A DNA stretch of 64,000 nt, taken from JAGQPD01 sp020426865. GTDB taxonomy: Bacteria > Planctomycetota > Planctomycetia > Pirellulales > Pirellulaceae. The translations under genes and the position numbers were made by a program. Each line of letters opens with the position of its first letter. The stretch's first letter is position 1. Where the stretch lies: NCBI GenBank assembly GCA_041399065.1, contig JAWKTN010000007.1, forward strand, positions 491,300 to 555,299, in the 5' to 3' direction. Shown piece by piece: positions 60,691 through 64,000 of this stretch. The notes below the pieces were generated by a model. That model was not told where the DNA came from and searched no databases. It saw only the letters and a program-made list of their open reading frames with translations.

Positions 60691-62967
60691 ATGACACCCG
60701 CGACAGATGGAGTTTTATTAGAGGCCCAAAACATTCCAACGGAGCTAAAGGAGCGACATCAATGGGTTGTTTGGAAATACATTCAACGTGACGGCAAGCA
60801 TCAAAAGTGTTGCTTTCAGCCGGATGGCACGCCAGCCAAGTCGAACGACGCGGCGACGTGGTGTCGGTTCGACGAAGCTATTGATACGTATGAACTAGGT
60901 GGCTGGGCGGGGATCGGCTACGTCTTCGCCGACACGGACCCGTTTTGCGGACTCGATTTGGATGGATGCCGTAATCCAGAGACGGGCGTCACTGAAGACT
61001 GGGCGCAACTGATTGTGAGTAAGGCAGGAAGTTACGCGGAAGTGTCGCCCAGCGGCACAGGATGGAAAATTTTCGGAATCGGCCGAAACCCGTTCGAGTC
61101 GGGGAAGAACTTCAAGCTTGAGGACCGAAGAAAATATCGTAAGGTCGCGAATAAGGAGCCAGGACTCGAAATCTACGACACCACCCGTTGGTTTGCCGTA
61201 ACGGGACACGCCAATGGGATGACACAATTGGCCAATATTGATGGTGTATTGTCTGATTTGTTCGGAGAATTCAATCGCCCAGTGCGACACAATACGTCAC
61301 GCATCCGAAATGACAACGAAGTGGGACGGCGAGCCAGGAACTACGTCGCGAAGATGCCTCCTGCCATAAGCGGCCAGGGTGGGCACAACGCGACATTTGC
61401 GGTCGCATGTAAGTTGGCTATCAGTTTTGACCTACCTGAGTCGGATGCATGGCCAATCTTGTTGGAATACAACGAAAGGTGTGATCCACCCTGGAGCGAG
61501 AGGGATCTGCGACACAAGCTTCACGACGCATATCAACAACGTAACGAACGAGGTAGTTTGTTGGGAAACGATCAGGATCGTTCCGGACACGACGGAATAA
61601 CCAGGATGTGCGAGGCGGCGTCTGTGCATGTCGCGGAGGGGCAAACAGACATCGCGAACGGTGAACGACTGCTGGAGATTCACGGTGAAGATTTGAGGTA
61701 CGTTGGCCCATGGCAGAAGTGGATCGTTTTCAACAGTCGAGGTTGGCAACTGGACGATATGGCGTTGGTAGAGGGCAAATGTCGGGACGTGGCTAAGTCC
61801 GTCTTTGGAGAGCTGGCAATAACCGGAATGGCGGACAACGCTACCATGCGATTCGCGAAACATACTGCATCTGTCGCAGGCTTAAGCAGTGCGGCCAAAG
61901 CGGCTCGTTCTAAGGTGGCAGTTCACCATAGCGAACTGGATCAGCACCCGTTTTTGTTCAACGTGCAAAACGGAACGATCGATCTGCGAACCGGCGAACT
62001 ACTGCCGCATTGTCGGTCGCACATGATCACGCAGATCAGCCCGGTGGCATTTGATCCGGCGGCGGACTGCAAGCTATGGCGAACATTCCTCAATCGTATT
62101 ATGGACAACAATCAAGAGTTGATAGGATATCTCTGTCGCCTAGTCGGGTATTCGCTCACTGGTTGCGTCAGCGAACATATCTTGCCGATCCTGTACGGAA
62201 CTGGCGCAAATGGAAAGAGCGTATTCACTAACACGATAATGGGGCTGATGGGCGGGGATTACGCGATGCAGTGCCCGCAATCGATGTTGATGGCATCAAA
62301 GCACGAGCGTCACCCAACGGAGCTCGCTGACCTCTTTGGAAAACGTTTGGCTGCGGGAGTAGAAACCGACCAGGGGAGCAGATTCAGTGAGTCACTTGTT
62401 AAGAGCCTAACGGGCGGTGACACGATCCGGGCACGGCGATGCAGGGAAGACTTTTGGCAATTTGAACCAACGCACAAAATATGGTTGGCGACCAACTACA
62501 AACCGCGGGTTCGCGGAACAGACAATGGTATTTGGCGACGGCTGAAGCTGGTTCCGTTTACGATTACTATTCCGGCGGAGGAACGCGACATAGACCTGAC
62601 GGACAAGCTTGTTGCCGAATGGCCGGGAATCTTGAACTGGGCGATCCTGGGATGCCAGGAATGGCAAAATGAAGGCCTCGGCGAACCAGCAGCAGTACGA
62701 GACGCCACGGCCTCGTACCGCTTCGAATCAGACGTCATCGGCCAATTCTTGGATGACCAATGTGAGATCGCTGAGCTTTCACGCACAAAAGCTAAGGACC
62801 TCTACGACGCGTTTACCAGGTGGCACAGCGAGAACTACGGAACCGTCAACGCCATTTCTTCGACTGAATTTGGCAAACAGCTTGGTGGACGAGGGTTGGA
62901 AAAAATTAAGTCTCACGGTGTCAACATGTACGTTGGCATTGTGTTGAAACAGTCGGTAGATGCGTGA
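60691..62967 (+). CDS. PrimPol / D5-type SF3 primase-helicase
   Basis: 758 aa from the ATG at 60691 (GAGGGG upstream). N-terminal PrimPol-type primase: GYVFADTDPFCGLDLDGC with catalytic Asp-x-Asp (about residues 82-92), then SYAEVSPSGTGWKIF. The middle has a linker with WSERDLRHKLHDAY (PriCT-like). The C-terminal D5_N and SF3 helicase parts hold Walker A GTGANGKS (about 503-510), and IWLATNYKP with GIWRRL (arginine finger region). It would start and unwind element DNA replication. Elements with this gene normally replicate independently at some stage. Confidence 0.88.
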   Translation: MTPATDGVLLEAQNIPTELKERHQWVVWKYIQRDGKHQKCCFQPDGTPAKSNDAATWCRFDEAIDTYELGGWAGIGYVFADTDPFCGLDLDGCRNPETGVTEDWAQLIVSKAGSYAEVSPSGTGWKIFGIGRNPFESGKNFKLEDRRKYRKVANKEPGLEIYDTTRWFAVTGHANGMTQLANIDGVLSDLFGEFNRPVRHNTSRIRNDNEVGRRARNYVAKMPPAISGQGGHNATFAVACKLAISFDLPESDAWPILLEYNERCDPPWSERDLRHKLHDAYQQRNERGSLLGNDQDRSGHDGITRMCEAASVHVAEGQTDIANGERLLEIHGEDLRYVGPWQKWIVFNSRGWQLDDMALVEGKCRDVAKSVFGELAITGMADNATMRFAKHTASVAGLSSAAKAARSKVAVHHSELDQHPFLFNVQNGTIDLRTGELLPHCRSHMITQISPVAFDPAADCKLWRTFLNRIMDNNQELIGYLCRLVGYSLTGCVSEHILPILYGTGANGKSVFTNTIMGLMGGDYAMQCPQSMLMASKHERHPTELADLFGKRLAAGVETDQGSRFSESLVKSLTGGDTIRARRCREDFWQFEPTHKIWLATNYKPRVRGTDNGIWRRLKLVPFTITIPAEERDIDLTDKLVAEWPGILNWAILGCQEWQNEGLGEPAAVRDATASYRFESDVIGQFLDDQCEIAELSRTKAKDLYDAFTRWHSENYGTVNAISSTEFGKQLGGRGLEKIKSHGVNMYVGIVLKQSVDA

Positions 62968-62975
62968 TGGGGATA

Positions 62976-63042
62976 GTTGGGGATGGTTTGCCGGGTACAC
63001 ATTACGCATACGTAAAAAGCAAAGCGGAAGACCATCCCCAAC
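62976..63042. repeat. Inverted repeat after the primase gene
   Basis: GTTGGGGATGGT at 62976-62987 and ACCATCCCCAAC at 63031-63042 are perfectly complementary (12 bp), with a 43-base loop that contains TACGCATACGTA. GGGGAT and TCCCC motifs recur on both sides. It may be a terminator-type hairpin or part of a replication origin. Confidence 0.6.
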
Positions 63043-63109
63043 CCTCCCCAAGGTTGAGAACTTCCCGAATTTTCGCTTTTTTCAAGGAAATTGGTGACAC
63101 TTTGGTGAT

Positions 63110-63478
63110 TCAAGGACCAAATCCGATGCCGACGACGCTATTCGAGATGTGTGATGCGAGGAATCGCAGCGCCAGCTCAGCGACGATTGCTGTGCCGAAA
63201 AGCCACCATCGGCCAACCACTAATTGCCATGCCCCGAATACGAACAGTCCGCCTCCGACGATCGCTCCGATCGAAATGGCCGGTTCAACGGGCCAAAGAA
63301 TTAAATCGTCGTTGACGTAATCGGTGATAAACGCCGCCACGCCACATAAGCCATCGATTGTTGTCATTGCTCCCCAGACAAACAGAGGAATGGCCAGCAC
63401 CAAGCGCCACGTTATCGGAATTCTCGGTGGTAGCGATGGCGGTTCATGCCTCGACGGTTCGTACGGATTCGTTTTCAT
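63110..63478 (-). CDS. Small membrane protein with NPYEP start
   Basis: About 122 aa from the ATG at 63478. The N-terminus (MKTNPYEPSRHEPPS) has the Asn-Pro-Tyr-Glu pattern found at the start of many small planctomycete membrane proteins. Two or three transmembrane helices follow (LVLAIPLFVWGAMTTIDGLC, GAIVGGGLFVFGAWQLVVG). A GTG at 63499 that overlaps the stop of the next gene is the alternative start and would couple translation. It lies on the minus strand, opposite to the element genes. Confidence 0.6.
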   Translation of the reverse strand: MKTNPYEPSRHEPPSLPPRIPITWRLVLAIPLFVWGAMTTIDGLCGVAAFITDYVNDDLILWPVEPAISIGAIVGGGLFVFGAWQLVVGRWWLFGTAIVAELALRFLASHISNSVVGIGFGP

Positions 63479-63495
63479 CGTGGTAGGTCCATCGT

Positions 63496-63924
63496 TCACG
63501 CGTCGTTTGACGGCGTTAAATCCAATGACGCTATCATCGCCGCGAAAAAGTACGTGCCGAATCCCGCAGCGCTAGCAACGACAAATGAAAGTGCGACGTG
63601 TACGTCATAGTAACTAAGTTCGGTACCGTTATTTTGCTGCGAGGATCGCTGGTCGAGATACCACCTGACGACATCATGGGGGTACAGTGTCTCGAATGTC
63701 TCAATCTGAAACAACGCCATGCACACCAGGAAACCCACGGAAAACGAAGTAGCGAATAGCCGCGGCGATCCCCGTGTTAATGCCAGAGAAGCAAAGCCAG
63801 CAAACATGAGGCACTGCACGATTGATATCAATCTAACAGCAGCGCCGGACCGGACTGCTGCTGCCGCGAGCACAAAGACAAACCAGGCAAGGATAAAGAT
63901 GATCGTGCGAAATTGATCTTTCAT
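63496..63924 (-). CDS. Four-helix membrane protein of unknown function
   Basis: 142 aa with four transmembrane helices (TIIFILAWFVFVLAAAAV, LISIVQCLMFAGFASLAL, FATSFSVGFLVCMALF, VALSFVVASAAGFGTYFFAAMIASL). It overlaps the next small membrane protein gene at its end, so the two form an operon. Nothing recognised was seen in the last 76 bases of the window. Confidence 0.6.
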   Translation of the reverse strand: MKDQFRTIIFILAWFVFVLAAAAVRSGAAVRLISIVQCLMFAGFASLALTRGSPRLFATSFSVGFLVCMALFQIETFETLYPHDVVRWYLDQRSSQQNNGTELSYYDVHVALSFVVASAAGFGTYFFAAMIASLDLTPSNDA

Positions 63925-64000
63925 GCCAGAATTCCCCTTGACGAGAGAACCGCCCGCCAGTGGTGGCCGAGTGCCGCTGCCCCATGCGACAGCATCCCGG

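Larger units (their letters stand above)
57277..62967 (+). mobile_element. Left part of an integrated phage- or plasmid-like element
   Basis: The stretch begins at a tRNA-derived site and carries, in one direction, tyrosine integrase, unknown protein, excisionase-like protein, zinc-ribbon-like protein, ERCC4 nuclease and PrimPol/SF3 primase-helicase. There are no capsid, terminase or conjugation genes in the window, so it could be a satellite, an integrative plasmid or a truncated prophage. The right attachment site is not within the window, so the end given here is only that of the last element-type gene. Confidence 0.65.

Overview
The window looks like a chromosomal segment of a planctomycete, probably a member of the Pirellulales. 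The indicators are a DUF1559-type secreted protein, a very large secreted protein with an LEPR-like N-terminal motif (LEQRHLLA), a small Tyr-rich secreted protein, several divergent trypsin/PDZ proteins, and many short intergenic palindromes. No taxonomic search was possible, so this placement is an inference.

Region 1 (1-11.2 kb) holds a partial gene, a 14-bp minisatellite array, and a 982-aa secreted protein with an N,N-dimethylformamidase-beta-like domain and three CBM60-like repeats. It also holds a compact minus-strand operon: ECF sigma factor, membrane-anchored putative anti-sigma protein, secreted protein of unknown role, and DUF1559 protein. Two broken plasmid- or defence-type genes (AlbA_2 ATPase and ParA) follow.

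Region 2 (11.2-26.2 kb) is mostly housekeeping: a TPR protein, metK, two nucleotidyltransferases (a UDPGP-family enzyme and a mannose-1-phosphate guanylyltransferase), a lipase, ruvX, two trypsin/PDZ proteins (one intact, one missing catalytic residues), an NAD-dependent epimerase, a metallo-beta-lactamase-fold protein and an M20 peptidase.

Region 3 (26.3-43.5 kb) is a complete 14-gene respiratory complex I operon, nuoA to nuoN in canonical order, with many start/stop overlaps. A near-perfect Rex/CRP-like operator lies directly upstream of nuoA. A degenerate Fis-type regulator and a small unknown gene follow.

Region 4 (43.5-57.2 kb) has a palindrome-rich intergenic stretch, an Mrp/ApbC iron-sulfur carrier, and a 47-aa histone H1-like Lys/Ala protein behind a bidirectional terminator. 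It continues with an amino-acid permease, an operon of one intact Deg-type protease and two degenerate relatives, a K+-channel-like protein with an altered selectivity filter, an HDOD protein, and a gene-poor tract with dispersed repeats.

Region 5 (57.3-64 kb) is the left part of an integrated element. A tRNA-Arg(TCT)-like gene whose acceptor strands do not pair is followed by a tyrosine integrase, an unknown gene coupled to it, an excisionase-like HTH protein, a zinc-ribbon-like protein, an ERCC4-family nuclease and a PrimPol/SF3 primase-helicase. Two small membrane proteins follow on the other strand. The right end of the element lies outside the window.
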